61,074 nt of DNA, taken from positions 1 through 61,074 of the forward strand of contig JALOPI010000021.1 in the NCBI GenBank assembly GCA_025453975.1, given 5' to 3'. This DNA comes from Syntrophobacteraceae bacterium. Lineage in GTDB: Bacteria; Desulfobacterota; Syntrophobacteria; Syntrophobacterales; Syntrophobacteraceae. The translations under genes were made by a program, and so were the position numbers. Under the pieces are notes generated by a model that ran no database searches, was not told the origin of the DNA, and saw only the letters and a list, made by a program, of their open reading frames with translations. Of the stretch, positions 44,715 through 53,897 are shown in pieces; position 1 is the stretch's first letter; each line of letters starts with the position of its first letter.

Positions 44715-45227
44715 ATGTCGGAAACCGGAGTGCCCTGCAATAGAAAGGCTGCCATTGTCACCGTGAGCGACCGCGGCTCCAGGGGGGAGCGGGAAGATGG
44801 CTCGGGCACAGCCGTCGAAGCCCTGCTGAATGAAAGCGGGCTCGAGATATGCCAACGCGTGATCATTCCGGATGACATCCCCATCATCCAGTCCGTGCTT
44901 CGCCGCTTCGCCGACGAGGAGAAGGTGGCTCTCATCGTGACCACGGGAGGAACCGGGGTCAGTCCGCGTGACGTGACACCCGAAGCGACCCTCTCCGTCA
45001 TCGATCGGGTCGTTCCCGGCATGGGCGAGGCCATGCGGGCGGCAAGCCTCCAGACGACGCCCCACGCCATGATCTCACGTGCGATCGCGGGGATTCGCGG
45101 AGGGACCCTCATCGTGAACCTGCCGGGGAGCCCCGGCGGAGCTGTCGACAATCTGAAGGTCATCCTCCCGGCGATTCCCCACGCCCTTGTGAAGATCCAG
45201 GGCGACATGTCCGACTGTGCCAGGTAG
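44715..45227 (+). CDS. Molybdopterin adenylyltransferase family protein (MoaB/Mog)
   Basis: The 170-residue protein has AAIVTVSDRGSRGEREDGSG, LIVTTGGTGVSPRDVTPEAT, and LIVNLPGSPGGAVDNL, the MPT-binding motifs of MoaB/Mog. It adenylates molybdopterin before metal insertion. MoaB and Mog cannot be separated by eye. It follows the DUF4388 gene by 27 bp and ends before a strong terminator. No other moa/moe genes are in the window. Confidence 0.92.
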   Translation: MSETGVPCNRKAAIVTVSDRGSRGEREDGSGTAVEALLNESGLEICQRVIIPDDIPIIQSVLRRFADEEKVALIVTTGGTGVSPRDVTPEATLSVIDRVVPGMGEAMRAASLQTTPHAMISRAIAGIRGGTLIVNLPGSPGGAVDNLKVILPAIPHALVKIQGDMSDCAR

Positions 45228-45287
45228 CGGAGCCTCCGCCCAATCCATCCGGGCCGGACCCAGTCGATGACGAAGCTTCAAAAAACC

Positions 45288-45327
45288 AAAGCCGCCCGCT
45301 GGTATCGCGGACGGCTTCATTTTTTTG
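45288..45327. terminator. Bidirectional intrinsic terminator
   Basis: AAAGCCGCCCGC pairs with GCGGACGGCTT, one mismatch, with a 7-base loop, then TTTTTTT on the plus strand. An AAAAAA run lies on the left for the minus strand. It separates the plus-strand mog unit from the minus-strand genes. Confidence 0.85.
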
Positions 45328-45410
45328 GATTCTTGCTCAATGGGATTCCGGCGAATCATCCGGGGAGCGGCGCCGGCGCTCCGGGAGACATCTGGAATGC
45401 CCCCCGGGCC

Positions 45411-45809
45411 TTATAGCTCCTCGTCGGAGGGCTGTCCCACCTGGGCTCTCTTCACGGAATACTTCTCCCTCAGCTCGTCCTTCCTTCGGGCATAGTCTTC
45501 ATTGGTGGCATCGATGATCCCATCCACGTGGAAAACGTCGGACTCCGCCGCCTCGACATTCCGCAGCTGCTGCTGCACGGAGGGCATGCTCGGCCAATCC
45601 TGGACACCCTGCCGGTAAAGGGCGTAGACTTCGGCCCCCAGGCCGCTCTGAGCCTTGGCAAGCTTTTTCATCACTCCGCACTTCTTCCACTTCTGAAGCT
45701 GAATCTTCAGGAGCTTCGTCACGAAATACAGGCCGGAATAGGCGAACTGCAGCACATAGAATCCCAGGCGCTTCACGATCTCCAGAACTTTGCCCAACAG
45801 ATCTTTCAT
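45411..45809 (-). CDS. Unknown small protein with N-terminal hydrophobic helix
   Basis: The 132-residue protein begins MKDLLGKVLEIVKRLGFYVL and has a hydrophobic, partly amphipathic stretch in residues 15-38. Basic residues follow, then a soluble, charged C-terminus (DATNEDYARRKDELREKYSV) likely forming a coiled coil. AAGGAGGAGGGAG upstream of ATG is one of the strongest ribosome sites in the window. No family recognised. It lies 58 bp after the Mut7-C gene on the same strand. Confidence 0.65.
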   Translation of the reverse strand: MKDLLGKVLEIVKRLGFYVLQFAYSGLYFVTKLLKIQLQKWKKCGVMKKLAKAQSGLGAEVYALYRQGVQDWPSMPSVQQQLRNVEAAESDVFHVDGIIDATNEDYARRKDELREKYSVKRAQVGQPSDEEL

Positions 45810-45867
45810 GTCTCCCTCCTCCTTGCTTTGTCAGGATGCTTGGGGGATTGTTGTCCGCTCACCTTTC

Positions 45868-46434
45868 TCAGTGCTTCGGGGAAAAGTCCTCCCCTTGCCG
45901 GAGCCCGGCCTCGGGACCGCCAGCCCCCTCCCGTGACCGGGCAGTGGCAGTCCGGACCACGGGGAGGCTCCGGCCCAGCTCACGCCTGAGCCGGTCCAGC
46001 ATGTGGCCTCGATGAGAGCCTTCCCAGTAAACCCTCCGGCACGCCGGGCACCGTTGAAACTCCTCGACGGTCTCGAACGTATAGTCCGGCACCAGCCCAA
46101 GAACCTCCTGGCGATTGACACACTCCAGGAGATCGTTGCAGCGGATGCAGCGGCTGAGAAGCCTGCCCTCATCCAAGTCCAGGGGAGCTCTCGCGTGAAG
46201 CTCGCGCATCTGGTCCATGGGGGCGTTTTGATGGAGGCAGATGACACCCTCCCGCCCGCACCAGGATCGACGACGCGTCAGTACGGCCCACCCCCGCGAG
46301 GCGTAGTCGGCAAGCTTCGCTTCGTCCAGAGGCTCACTTCGCGTGTCATAGCCCAGAATGCGCAGCCATTTTGCCACCTTTCCGAGCATGCCATCAACCA
46401 CAAAGCGCCGCTCTACAGGCCCGTTCCCTTCCAT
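45868..46434 (-). CDS. Mut7-C (DUF82) RNase-fold protein
   Basis: The 188-residue protein shows the Mut7-C pattern: FVVDGMLGKVAKWLRILGYD at the start, with the PIN-like Asp, and a zinc ribbon formed by RCIRCNDLLE and FQRCPACRRVYWEGSH. Such proteins are predicted ribonucleases. Its 5' end overlaps the LolB-like gene by 22 bp. The Cys pairs are complete, and the C-terminal 35 residues are variable and Gly/Arg-rich. Confidence 0.88.
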   Translation of the reverse strand: MEGNGPVERRFVVDGMLGKVAKWLRILGYDTRSEPLDEAKLADYASRGWAVLTRRRSWCGREGVICLHQNAPMDQMRELHARAPLDLDEGRLLSRCIRCNDLLECVNRQEVLGLVPDYTFETVEEFQRCPACRRVYWEGSHRGHMLDRLRRELGRSLPVVRTATARSREGAGGPEAGLRQGEDFSPKH

Positions 46435-47216
46435 CCTTCGCGATCCAGGTCGATCCTACGCAGTCCGCTGGGATAGCTCACCTGGAACGTCCCGCTCTGG
46501 ACTTCCTTCACAATCTGAATCTGATCGACCTTCACCTCCAGCTTCCAGCCTGTCGAAGCGAATACCAGCCGGTCCGGCGTGCCGCGAGCGAGGTCCACGG
46601 GGGGATCATAGTCTACGGTGATGCTCCCGGATTCCCCCGTCAGCCGGATCTGCTGGAGCGAGAACGGGTTGGAGCCAAACTCCCACGTCGTCATCCACGG
46701 CTCCGTCGGATCCTGGCTCCGCGCCTGCCAGCCCGACCCCGTGGGCTGCTCCCTCAGCCTCTGGAGGTACTTGCGCGGCACCACGCCGGCGATACTGTGG
46801 ATGAAGGTCTCCATGGGAATGGGAATCCCCAGCAGGTGCCGGATGAGGGTCTCGGCCCGGCCGGCGGTGTAGATGGCCTTCTCCGATGGAATCCAGAGGC
46901 TGGCTTCATCACGGGTGAAAAGGAGCAGCCCCACCGACTGCCCGAAAGGGCTAAGCACCTCGATGCGCAGCATATCAGGCGGCGCGGCCACCACCATGGC
47001 CCTGACCCGTCGCAGGCTTCCCTTGGCGCCCTCGGCGCTGATCCGAAGCAAGCCCTGGTAAGCCTCCCACTGGCGTGCACGCTCCTCCAGTATGGCCGCG
47101 CGAGTGTGATCAGGCAAACCCCCTGTCGAGGCCTCCATCCCCACCCGCCGGGCACAGCCAGCGAGTCCCACGAGCGTCAGGGCTGCCAAAAGGACGATGC
47201 CGCCAAGGCATTTCAT
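46413..47216 (-). CDS. DUF4292/LolB-like outer-membrane lipoprotein
   Basis: The 267-residue protein has a lipoprotein signal peptide with lipobox LAGC (Cys21). The mature part is beta-rich (MVVAAPPDMLRIEVLSPFG, LLLFTRDEASLWIPSEKAIY), resembling the LolB/LolA-like fold of DUF4292 proteins. These are thought to help lipid or lipoprotein transfer to the outer membrane. It overlaps the upstream TPR lipoprotein gene by 4 bp, so the two are translated together and probably act in one envelope process. Confidence 0.78.
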   Translation of the reverse strand: MKCLGGIVLLAALTLVGLAGCARRVGMEASTGGLPDHTRAAILEERARQWEAYQGLLRISAEGAKGSLRRVRAMVVAAPPDMLRIEVLSPFGQSVGLLLFTRDEASLWIPSEKAIYTAGRAETLIRHLLGIPIPMETFIHSIAGVVPRKYLQRLREQPTGSGWQARSQDPTEPWMTTWEFGSNPFSLQQIRLTGESGSITVDYDPPVDLARGTPDRLVFASTGWKLEVKVDQIQIVKEVQSGTFQVSYPSGLRRIDLDREGWKGTGL

Positions 47217-48916
47217 TGCAGCTGCTCGATCTTTCGCCGGATCCTGTCGGGCTCCGTATGCTGATACTCCATGGCCTTCTGGTAGGCCTCCATGGCCTGC
47301 CGCACCTTGCCGAGAGCCTGCAGGATGTCGCCCAGGTGCTCATGAATCACGGGGTCCCTGGGAACTCGCTTGATGGCTTCCTGGATGGTTTCGAAGGCCT
47401 TGCGGTGCTGGCCCATCTTGAAGTAGACCCAGGCGAGGCTGTCCAGAATGTAGCCGTCCTCGGGCTCCTCCTCCAGCGCAGCCCGGATGAGCTGCCGAGC
47501 CTCCAGGAGATTGATGCCCAGCTCAGCGTAGCTGTAGCCGATGAAATTCAGGGCGTTGGCGTTCCTGGGCTCGACGATCAGCACTTTCCGCATGGCCTCG
47601 ATGGCTTCCTGCTTGCGTTCGAGCTTGTCCAGGATAACGCCTTTCCTGAACAGCAGATCCGTCTCCTGAGGGGCGATCTCGATGCCTTTTTCCAGGGCCT
47701 TGAGGGCTTCCGCGTATTGCTGCTGCTCCTCGTGCAGAACCCCCAGATAAAGATAGGCATCCGCGGCATCGGGCTGCCGGGCGATGACCTCCTCCAAAAC
47801 CTGCTCTCCGCTCTCGTAGTCCTTCACCCTGGAAAAGAGGAGAGCCAGCCGGATTTGAGCCGTCAGCCAAAGAGGGCTGTTGGCCGAGATCAGTCGAAAG
47901 CTGAGGATGGCCTGCTCGGTATTCCCCTGCTCCTCGTAAGTGGATGCCAGATAGTAAAGGGCCTGGTCGTACTGCGGCTGCTCCTTCAGCAGATGCGTGA
48001 AGTCCTGTATGGCCGAGTCATAGTCCTTCTGCTGAAGATGGATGATCCCGATCTTGAGGCGACTCTCAATGTCCTTGCGGTTCAGGCGCAGCAGCTGGTT
48101 GAACTGCTGAAGGGCCTCCCCGGCCCTCCCCTGTCGCATGTAGAGATTTCCCAGCCTCGTGTAGGCCTGCACGCTGCTGGCGTTGTAGGAGATGATGCGC
48201 AGATAGGTCTTCTCGGCCTCCCGGTTCCGGTCCGTCACTTCCTGGATGTAGGCCAGATCCAGGAGAGCGCTCTCGAAAGTGGGGTCGAGGGCCAGCACTT
48301 CCTGGTACATGGATTCGGCCTGGTCGTAAAACTTGATGTCCAAGAAAACCCTGGCCTTGTAATAGAGCGCCACCGGGTTGTCGGGAAGGAGCACTCGGAG
48401 GCGGTCGAAAACCTCCATGGCCTTACCGAATCGGCCCTCCTGGGCGTAAAGCGCTCCCAGAAGCAGATAGGCATTCTCGTTGGACGGGTCCATGGAGATG
48501 ACCCGCTCGTAGGAATCTATGGCTTTGCGATTCTGCCCCAGCCCCGCATAGAGCTGCCCAAGGAGCATGTAGGCCGGCTCGTACCGGGAATCATGCGTGG
48601 TGGCTTCCTCGGCCAGCTTGAGGGCCGCATCGATCTTGCCCTGTCGAACGTAGAGTGCTGCCAGCTCGGTCAAAATGAGGGGATTATTCGGCTCTTTCTT
48701 GAGAGCGCTGTTGTAGGCTTCCACCGCCGGGTCGATCTGATTGGCCCTCAGCTCGATCTGTGCTACAAGATAATCGTAGTAGCTTTCGGCCCGGGGAAGA
48801 TCCTTGGGCGCCTGAAGCACGGGGGACCACCGGGCCAGTGGGTAGCCGTGCTGGCCCGCGGGAGCACACCCAAACAGGGTGAGAAGGAGTACCAACCAAA
48901 ATGAGGAGAATTTCAT
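47213..48916 (-). CDS. TPR-repeat lipoprotein
   Basis: The 567-residue protein starts MKFSSFWLVLLLTLFGCAP, a lipoprotein signal with Cys17. From about residue 45 to the end it is built of roughly 14 tetratricopeptide repeats, for example PNNPLILTELAALYVRQGKI and PSNENAYLLLGALYAQEGRF. It is likely anchored in the outer membrane, facing the periplasm, as an assembly scaffold. An in-frame start at 48946 would put ten charged residues before the signal peptide and is unlikely. It leads the operon with the LolB-like and Mut7-C genes. Confidence 0.9.
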   Translation of the reverse strand: MKFSSFWLVLLLTLFGCAPAGQHGYPLARWSPVLQAPKDLPRAESYYDYLVAQIELRANQIDPAVEAYNSALKKEPNNPLILTELAALYVRQGKIDAALKLAEEATTHDSRYEPAYMLLGQLYAGLGQNRKAIDSYERVISMDPSNENAYLLLGALYAQEGRFGKAMEVFDRLRVLLPDNPVALYYKARVFLDIKFYDQAESMYQEVLALDPTFESALLDLAYIQEVTDRNREAEKTYLRIISYNASSVQAYTRLGNLYMRQGRAGEALQQFNQLLRLNRKDIESRLKIGIIHLQQKDYDSAIQDFTHLLKEQPQYDQALYYLASTYEEQGNTEQAILSFRLISANSPLWLTAQIRLALLFSRVKDYESGEQVLEEVIARQPDAADAYLYLGVLHEEQQQYAEALKALEKGIEIAPQETDLLFRKGVILDKLERKQEAIEAMRKVLIVEPRNANALNFIGYSYAELGINLLEARQLIRAALEEEPEDGYILDSLAWVYFKMGQHRKAFETIQEAIKRVPRDPVIHEHLGDILQALGKVRQAMEAYQKAMEYQHTEPDRIRRKIEQLQ

Positions 48917-49110
48917 AATGAATGTATGGCTATCCTCGCGTTCCATGATAGAAAAAGATTATTGAAAACAATAAAATAGCATTGATCCCCCCTACCACAT
49001 TTACAGGGGGGCGTCAACGCTTTCCCAAGAGGCATTTTAAGGGGTTTTTCCCAAAGCGCAACAACGGCGAAATCCCCTCCCTTAATCACCAAGCGAGCGC
49101 CGATCCCGTC

Positions 49111-50331
49111 ATGACCGATCACCCGAAGCTCCGCCATGGTCTTGAGGCCACGCCCATGGAGTACGAAGGCCAGAGCCTGGTCCTTGTCAGCGATCGGCTC
49201 GGATTCAACGACAAGCCCCTCATCATGTCGACTCTGGCGGCCCATCTTCTGGGCTTGATGGACGGTCGGCATTCCCTCCTGGACCTGCAGGCCCATGTCA
49301 TGCGGACCACGGGGCAGCTGGTGGGCATGGACGAGCTGCGGAGTGTGGTCGAAAAACTGGATGAAAGCCTGTTTTTGGACAGCGATCCCTTCCGGAAAGC
49401 TCTGGGGCGGCGGATGGCGAGCTTCCACCAGGATGCCATTCGGCGGATGCAGTTCGCGGGCAGGGGATATCCAGGGGAAGCGACGGCACTGAGAGCCAGG
49501 CTGGATTCGTTCTTCCCGACGGATGCGGGCGGCCCCGGACTGCCGTTCCAGGTGCCTCCGAAGCAACGCCTCGTCGGTCTGGTGGCGCCTCACATCGACA
49601 TCAATGCCGGTGGGCCTTGCTTCGCCCATGCCTATAAGGCTCTTTCCGAAGCTCCAGGGGTCGACACCTGGGTGATCCTGGGTACGGGGCACGAACCGCT
49701 CGAGCACCACTTCGCCCTCACTTTCAAAGATTACGAAACCCCTCTGGGACTGGTCAAATGCGACGGGGAGCTGGCGGGTGAGCTGTCCCGGCGGGCTCCC
49801 CGCGACCTCCGTCTCAGTGAGTACAACCATGCGGGCGAGCATTCCGTCGAATTCCAGGCGGTCTTCCTGGCACACCTGCAGCCCCATGCCCGCATCGTGC
49901 CGCTCCTCTGTTCCTTTTCCCTCGAAGACGCCGAGGAGGACCGAGCCTACATCGACGAAGTCGCTGGCATCCTGGGGGGCCTCGCCGCGGTGGGAGGGCG
50001 ATCCGTGGGATTCATGGCCAGCGTGGATCTGGCCCACATAGGCCCCAGGTATGGCGACCGCTTCCATCCGACCCAGGCCACCGTCGGCGAGCACCTCGAT
50101 GCGGACGCCAGGCTGCTGGAGATGCTGGCGCGAGTCGATGCCGACGGTTTCATGGCCAGCATGCTCCGGGAACGAAACCGCCGTCGCATCTGCGGTATGG
50201 GACCCCTCTATGTGCTGGCAAAAATTCTGGAGGGAAAGGCGCGGGGGGAGCTGTTACACCATGGGCAGGCCGCCGTCGATGGGAAAGGGTCTTTCGTGAC
50301 CTTTGCCAGCATGGCCTTTTATGCCAATTGA
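49111..50331 (+). CDS. Memo-family protein (AmmeMemoRadiSam system protein B-like)
   Basis: The 406-residue protein carries the Memo domain in its C-terminal two thirds: VAPHIDINAGGPCFAHAY, LGTGHEP, EHSVEFQAVFLAHL, ASVDLAHIGPRYGD, the His/Asp/Cys positions being those of the dioxygenase-like pocket. The first 120 residues form a separate domain (LNDKP-like FNDKPLIMSTLAAHLLGLMD) resembling a PqqD/winged-helix module. Memo proteins usually accompany an AMMECR1 and a radical SAM gene, neither of which is adjacent. ATG 49111 chosen; the frame is open further upstream from 48982. Confidence 0.85.
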   Translation: MTDHPKLRHGLEATPMEYEGQSLVLVSDRLGFNDKPLIMSTLAAHLLGLMDGRHSLLDLQAHVMRTTGQLVGMDELRSVVEKLDESLFLDSDPFRKALGRRMASFHQDAIRRMQFAGRGYPGEATALRARLDSFFPTDAGGPGLPFQVPPKQRLVGLVAPHIDINAGGPCFAHAYKALSEAPGVDTWVILGTGHEPLEHHFALTFKDYETPLGLVKCDGELAGELSRRAPRDLRLSEYNHAGEHSVEFQAVFLAHLQPHARIVPLLCSFSLEDAEEDRAYIDEVAGILGGLAAVGGRSVGFMASVDLAHIGPRYGDRFHPTQATVGEHLDADARLLEMLARVDADGFMASMLRERNRRRICGMGPLYVLAKILEGKARGELLHHGQAAVDGKGSFVTFASMAFYAN

Positions 50332-50420
50332 TCGTTGCCCATGGTCGGTCAGCAATGTTTTGACGGCGGGGGTGGGGAAGGGGTGCTCCCGGCCGGGCCG
50401 GGAGCACCCCGCGTCAGAGA

Positions 50421-51887
50421 TCAGAAAAACCTGTCCTGGAGCCCGTAGGGATCCTTGAACTCGAGCTTCGGATCGAACTTCAGCTTCTTCTGGCCCCGCT
50501 GGTCCACATACTTCATGATCTCCAGATCCACCTTGAGGGGCACATCCACGCCGACCTTGGTCAGCGCCTGGCGCAGATAGGCTTCGGCCCTGGATCCGAA
50601 AGCGATGGAATCCCCGAGGATCCGCAGCCCTTCCGCCGGGTTGTGGAAGCCCACCGAATTCTCGGCCCCCATGAACAACGATCGGTAAAAGGCCTCTTCA
50701 TAAAATTCCTTGGCCTTGTCATACAAAGCCTGGTCGATGGTCTTGCCTTCGCCCTGGACCTTGTGGGTGAGCTCGAAGAGCTTCGCCACCGTGGCACACT
50801 GGTACCCGGCGCGGATCATGATGGACACTGTCCGGTCCTGGATGGAAAAAACGCGCTCCTGGAGCCACTGGGGGCTCTCGGCATGGCACTGCCTGCATGC
50901 TTTCATGTCGGCCTGCACCGGGCTCATGACGCGATGGTCCGACACCTTGTGCACCCCCGCGATGGTGTAGGGCATGTGACAGTCGGCGCAGGAAGCACCG
51001 GCCTTGAAATGGGTGCTGCTGTTGGTCCAGAACTCGTACTCCGGATGCCGGATGAAGGCCATCTTGAACCCGGTCACGCCCTGCTTCCATTCCAGAACCT
51101 TATCATCCTTACGGATCTGCTTGATGATGTCCTCGATGGTGATGGAGCCGAACTTGCTGTTCTGCCAGGGGAAATAGAGCCCCACGGACTTGTTTTCCTT
51201 GTCCTTGGGAATGTTGTAGGTGACATGACACTGGGCGCAGACCGCGGACCGCATCTCCTGCCGGGTCAGTTTGGCGGGGTCGACCCCCATGGCCGCAAAG
51301 GCCTCGAGCAGCGTGAATCCGCGTGATATCTTGAGGGTCATGTCCCTGTTGTCATGGCAGTCGATGCAGGCGACTCCCAGCTCCCGGAACTTCTCGGGGA
51401 TCTTGCCGAGGACCTCCTTGAACGGCATCCGATAATAATCGACCCCCAACTCCTTCTGCAGACCGGGTGCGAAGGGGCTCTTACAGCTCAGGCAGACCCC
51501 CCCGGCGCCGAGTCGAGAGGCGTCGATCTCCAGCTGGTCGCGGACCATGAAGGCGTGCCCCCGGGGCTCGTTGTACTCGACTCCGAACCCCCACCCATTG
51601 AAGAGCAGAGCCATGTAAGGGAACTGCGAAAGCTTGTCCACCGTGACGGCGCCGCTGTCCATGCCGGTTTTGTATTTGCTCCGCCGGGCCGAGACGGGCT
51701 CCTCCGTCTTTTTCCAAAGCTCGTATTGCTCGGGATAAGCCCGTCCCCAGACCGCCGGATCGATCTCCCCGTCGGGGATCGTGACCACCTGGCGAGGCTG
51801 AGGCTTCGGGGGCTCACATCCGGCCAGGGCTGAGGCCAGGCCCAGCCCCAGGCAAATCGCCAGGGTTTTCTGCACTCGCTTTACCAT
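50421..51887 (-). CDS. nrfA: Pentaheme cytochrome c nitrite reductase, lipoprotein form
   Basis: The 488-residue protein has the unique CxxCK active-site heme motif CLSCK (Cys132, Cys135, Lys136), plus four CxxCH motifs: CIDCH (174-178), CAQCH (217-221), CADCH (300-304) and CRQCH (331-335). It reduces nitrite to ammonium with six electrons. The signal peptide ends in a lipobox LAGC (Cys24), so it is membrane-anchored as in delta-group NrfA proteins. It is transcribed after nrfH (39 bp gap). Nitrite respiration or detoxification and a sulfite side activity are possible. Confidence 0.97.
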   Translation of the reverse strand: MVKRVQKTLAICLGLGLASALAGCEPPKPQPRQVVTIPDGEIDPAVWGRAYPEQYELWKKTEEPVSARRSKYKTGMDSGAVTVDKLSQFPYMALLFNGWGFGVEYNEPRGHAFMVRDQLEIDASRLGAGGVCLSCKSPFAPGLQKELGVDYYRMPFKEVLGKIPEKFRELGVACIDCHDNRDMTLKISRGFTLLEAFAAMGVDPAKLTRQEMRSAVCAQCHVTYNIPKDKENKSVGLYFPWQNSKFGSITIEDIIKQIRKDDKVLEWKQGVTGFKMAFIRHPEYEFWTNSSTHFKAGASCADCHMPYTIAGVHKVSDHRVMSPVQADMKACRQCHAESPQWLQERVFSIQDRTVSIMIRAGYQCATVAKLFELTHKVQGEGKTIDQALYDKAKEFYEEAFYRSLFMGAENSVGFHNPAEGLRILGDSIAFGSRAEAYLRQALTKVGVDVPLKVDLEIMKYVDQRGQKKLKFDPKLEFKDPYGLQDRFF

Positions 51888-51926
51888 CCTCCCCTCCTCA
51901 TCTGTGCGGTTGGACTGGATCCAGGC

Positions 51927-52388
51927 TCATTGAGTCATGCGCACGCCGGCCAGTTGATGCTGCAAAAACCGGTGGCAATCCCAGCAGTTGCGCTCCTGGT
52001 TGATCATGGCCACGCGCTCGGCATGGCATCGGATACAGTTGGCCTGCACGAAACCCTTGCCGCGATCGGAGATCGTTATGATTTCTGGCGTTCGGCCGGA
52101 ATAGTACACCATGACGTCCTTCATGCCGTCGATGGACTTCCAGACGTAATAGGCCGGCAGGGTCTCATGGGGCAGATGACAGTCGACGCACCGGATGGTG
52201 CGATGGGCGCCGACGTTGAACCACGCCTCGAACTGGGACTGCATGACGTGGCACGAAGAGCAGAAGAGAGGGCTCTCGGTCTTGGCCATGAGCCGGGGTG
52301 GTCCGAAGGAGACGAAGATTCCGACGGCCCCGGCCAGGACAGCCAGCAGCGCCAGGATTTTCCAGTAGGCCTTGAGCAGACGACTCAT
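51927..52388 (-). CDS. nrfH: Tetraheme quinol dehydrogenase, NrfH
   Basis: The 153-residue NapC/NirT-type protein has one N-terminal membrane helix (about 10-28) and four heme motifs. The first is CSSCHVM, with Met as likely axial ligand, then CVDCH, CIRCH and CWDCH. It oxidises menaquinol and passes electrons to NrfA. The true start is the ATG at 52388; a longer frame upstream is not NrfH-like. GAGG lies about ten bases before the start. Confidence 0.95.
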   Translation of the reverse strand: MSRLLKAYWKILALLAVLAGAVGIFVSFGPPRLMAKTESPLFCSSCHVMQSQFEAWFNVGAHRTIRCVDCHLPHETLPAYYVWKSIDGMKDVMVYYSGRTPEIITISDRGKGFVQANCIRCHAERVAMINQERNCWDCHRFLQHQLAGVRMTQ

Positions 52389-52960
52389 CGGTTCGCGACC
52401 TCGCTGAATGGATTGCGGCCAGGGAAACGGGCACCCCTCGAGGGTGTCGAATTCAGCTGCCACCAGGATTCGGAATCGGCGGCATGAGCACACGCATGGC
52501 TGCCGGCGGCTCCCCTGGCGGCCCCTCGTGCCTCTCGGAAGGGGTACGTCAGCCGACGCGGGGGGGGTGATGCGCCAGCAGCTTGACACAGCGAGCTTGA
52601 GGACAGGAATCGACCACGAAGGCATGAGTCACACTAACCTGAGCATCAGCTTTTCACGGGAAAACATGCCTCATGTGACCATTTCCCTTACGGGATTTTC
52701 CCTTTCATGTCAAGGTGGCTTCAGATCTCTTGGCGGGTGCGGGCGGGGAGTCCCCTCGCATCCGGGCGATTAGTGGGCCCCAAATCGAGGGAGGGAGACG
52801 AGCTGGCGCCCGGGAGCCGATACCTGGCGCTCACAGCCGGGACCGGAGTGTTTTGAGCCTCATTACGCAGGTGAATGGCGGAGAGGTGTCTCGGCGGCCT
52901 GGTGCCCCTGCGGGCTGCCCGGGTGCCGGATCGGGTCGGCCCCTGCTCCTGGACGGCCGG
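52389..52960. other. Long gap upstream of nrfHA
   Basis: No gene is supported. On the minus strand a TTGACA lies at 52708-52713, but the -10 region 17 bp further reads TAAGGG, a poor match. A GGGA-TTT-TCCC palindrome lies at 52692-52702. This stretch should contain the nrfH promoter and any regulator site; none is convincing by eye. Confidence 0.4.
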
Positions 52961-53890
52961 TCAGGCATTCTCCTCGGGTGGGAAGGCCACCACCTGGTCC
53001 AGGCTCGTGGCCCCGGCGAGGAGCATGACCAGCCGATCCACCCCCAATGCAATGCCGGCGCAGGCCTTGAGATGAGTGAGGCTCTCCAGAAAGCTGTCGG
53101 GCATGGGAGTCACCAAACGGCCTGCCCCAAGCCGCGCGTCGAGAACGGCCTCGAACCTCGCCCGCTGCTCATGAGGGTCCGTGAGCTCGCTGAACCCGTT
53201 GGCCAGCTCCACCCCGGCCCAATACAGCTCGAACCTCTCAGCCACCGTCGGATCCCGCGGAGAAAGTCGGGCCAGGGCTGCCTGGCTGGCAGGGTAATCC
53301 GTCAGGATGCATGGTGCTGGAAAACCCAGGTGTGGCTCGACTTTCGCCACCATATCCTCATCGAAGCGGTCCTGACTCAGGGGATCGGCGGGCTCCCAGC
53401 CCGCGAGCCGACCAAAGGCCTCCCTCACGGTGAGGTGCTGCCATGGGCCTTCGACATCGAGGTCGCGGCCGTCCCAGGACCAGCCCTGGAGGCGCCCCGC
53501 CGCGTCGCAGGCGGCTACGAGAAGCCCCCGGCAATCCTCCTGGAGAGCCCTGTAGTCCGACCCCAGACGGTACCATTCGAGGAGCGTGAATTCGGGGTGA
53601 TGAAGCCGCCCGCGCTCGCCGGCCCGGAAAACCGGCGTGAGCTGATAAATGCGCTCGTAGCCGGCGGCCAGGAGGCGCTTCATGTAAAGCTCGGGACTGG
53701 TGACGAGGAACCCGGCGCTCCCGGCGGGGACCGCGTCGATGTGGGGCTCCGGCGCCGGGGCAGGGGTGAGCACCGGGGTCTGGACCTCCAAAAAGCCCTG
53801 GCGGTCCAGGAAGGCCCGCAGAGCCGCCACCACCCGCCGGCGCAGCTCGAGGGCGGGGCGTCTTGCGGCCAGCTTCTCCGACTCGGTCAT
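52961..53890 (-). CDS. epmA: EF-P lysine lysyltransferase (lysyl-tRNA synthetase-like)
   Basis: The 309-residue class II synthetase-like protein lacks the N-terminal tRNA-binding domain of LysRS. It keeps the motifs FLVTSPELYMKRLLAAGYERI, HHPEFTLLEWYR and the C-terminal motif 3 GIALGVDRLVMLLAG. EpmA attaches beta-lysine (or lysine) to the conserved Lys of EF-P. It starts 7 bp after efp on the same strand, confirming the role. EpmB, the aminomutase partner, is not in the window. Confidence 0.94.
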   Translation of the reverse strand: MTESEKLAARRPALELRRRVVAALRAFLDRQGFLEVQTPVLTPAPAPEPHIDAVPAGSAGFLVTSPELYMKRLLAAGYERIYQLTPVFRAGERGRLHHPEFTLLEWYRLGSDYRALQEDCRGLLVAACDAAGRLQGWSWDGRDLDVEGPWQHLTVREAFGRLAGWEPADPLSQDRFDEDMVAKVEPHLGFPAPCILTDYPASQAALARLSPRDPTVAERFELYWAGVELANGFSELTDPHEQRARFEAVLDARLGAGRLVTPMPDSFLESLTHLKACAGIALGVDRLVMLLAGATSLDQVVAFPPEENA

Positions 53891-53897
53891 GGCCGAA

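Noticed and set aside
47075..48904. Long plus-strand frame opposite the TPR gene
   Set aside because: Mirror frame of the TPR repeats; its apparent repeats come from the opposite strand.
52671..52682. 12-base match between the regions upstream of nrfH and of the NifX-like gene
   Set aside because: Matches of 12 bases are expected many times by chance in a window this long, and only one of the two lies in a palindrome.
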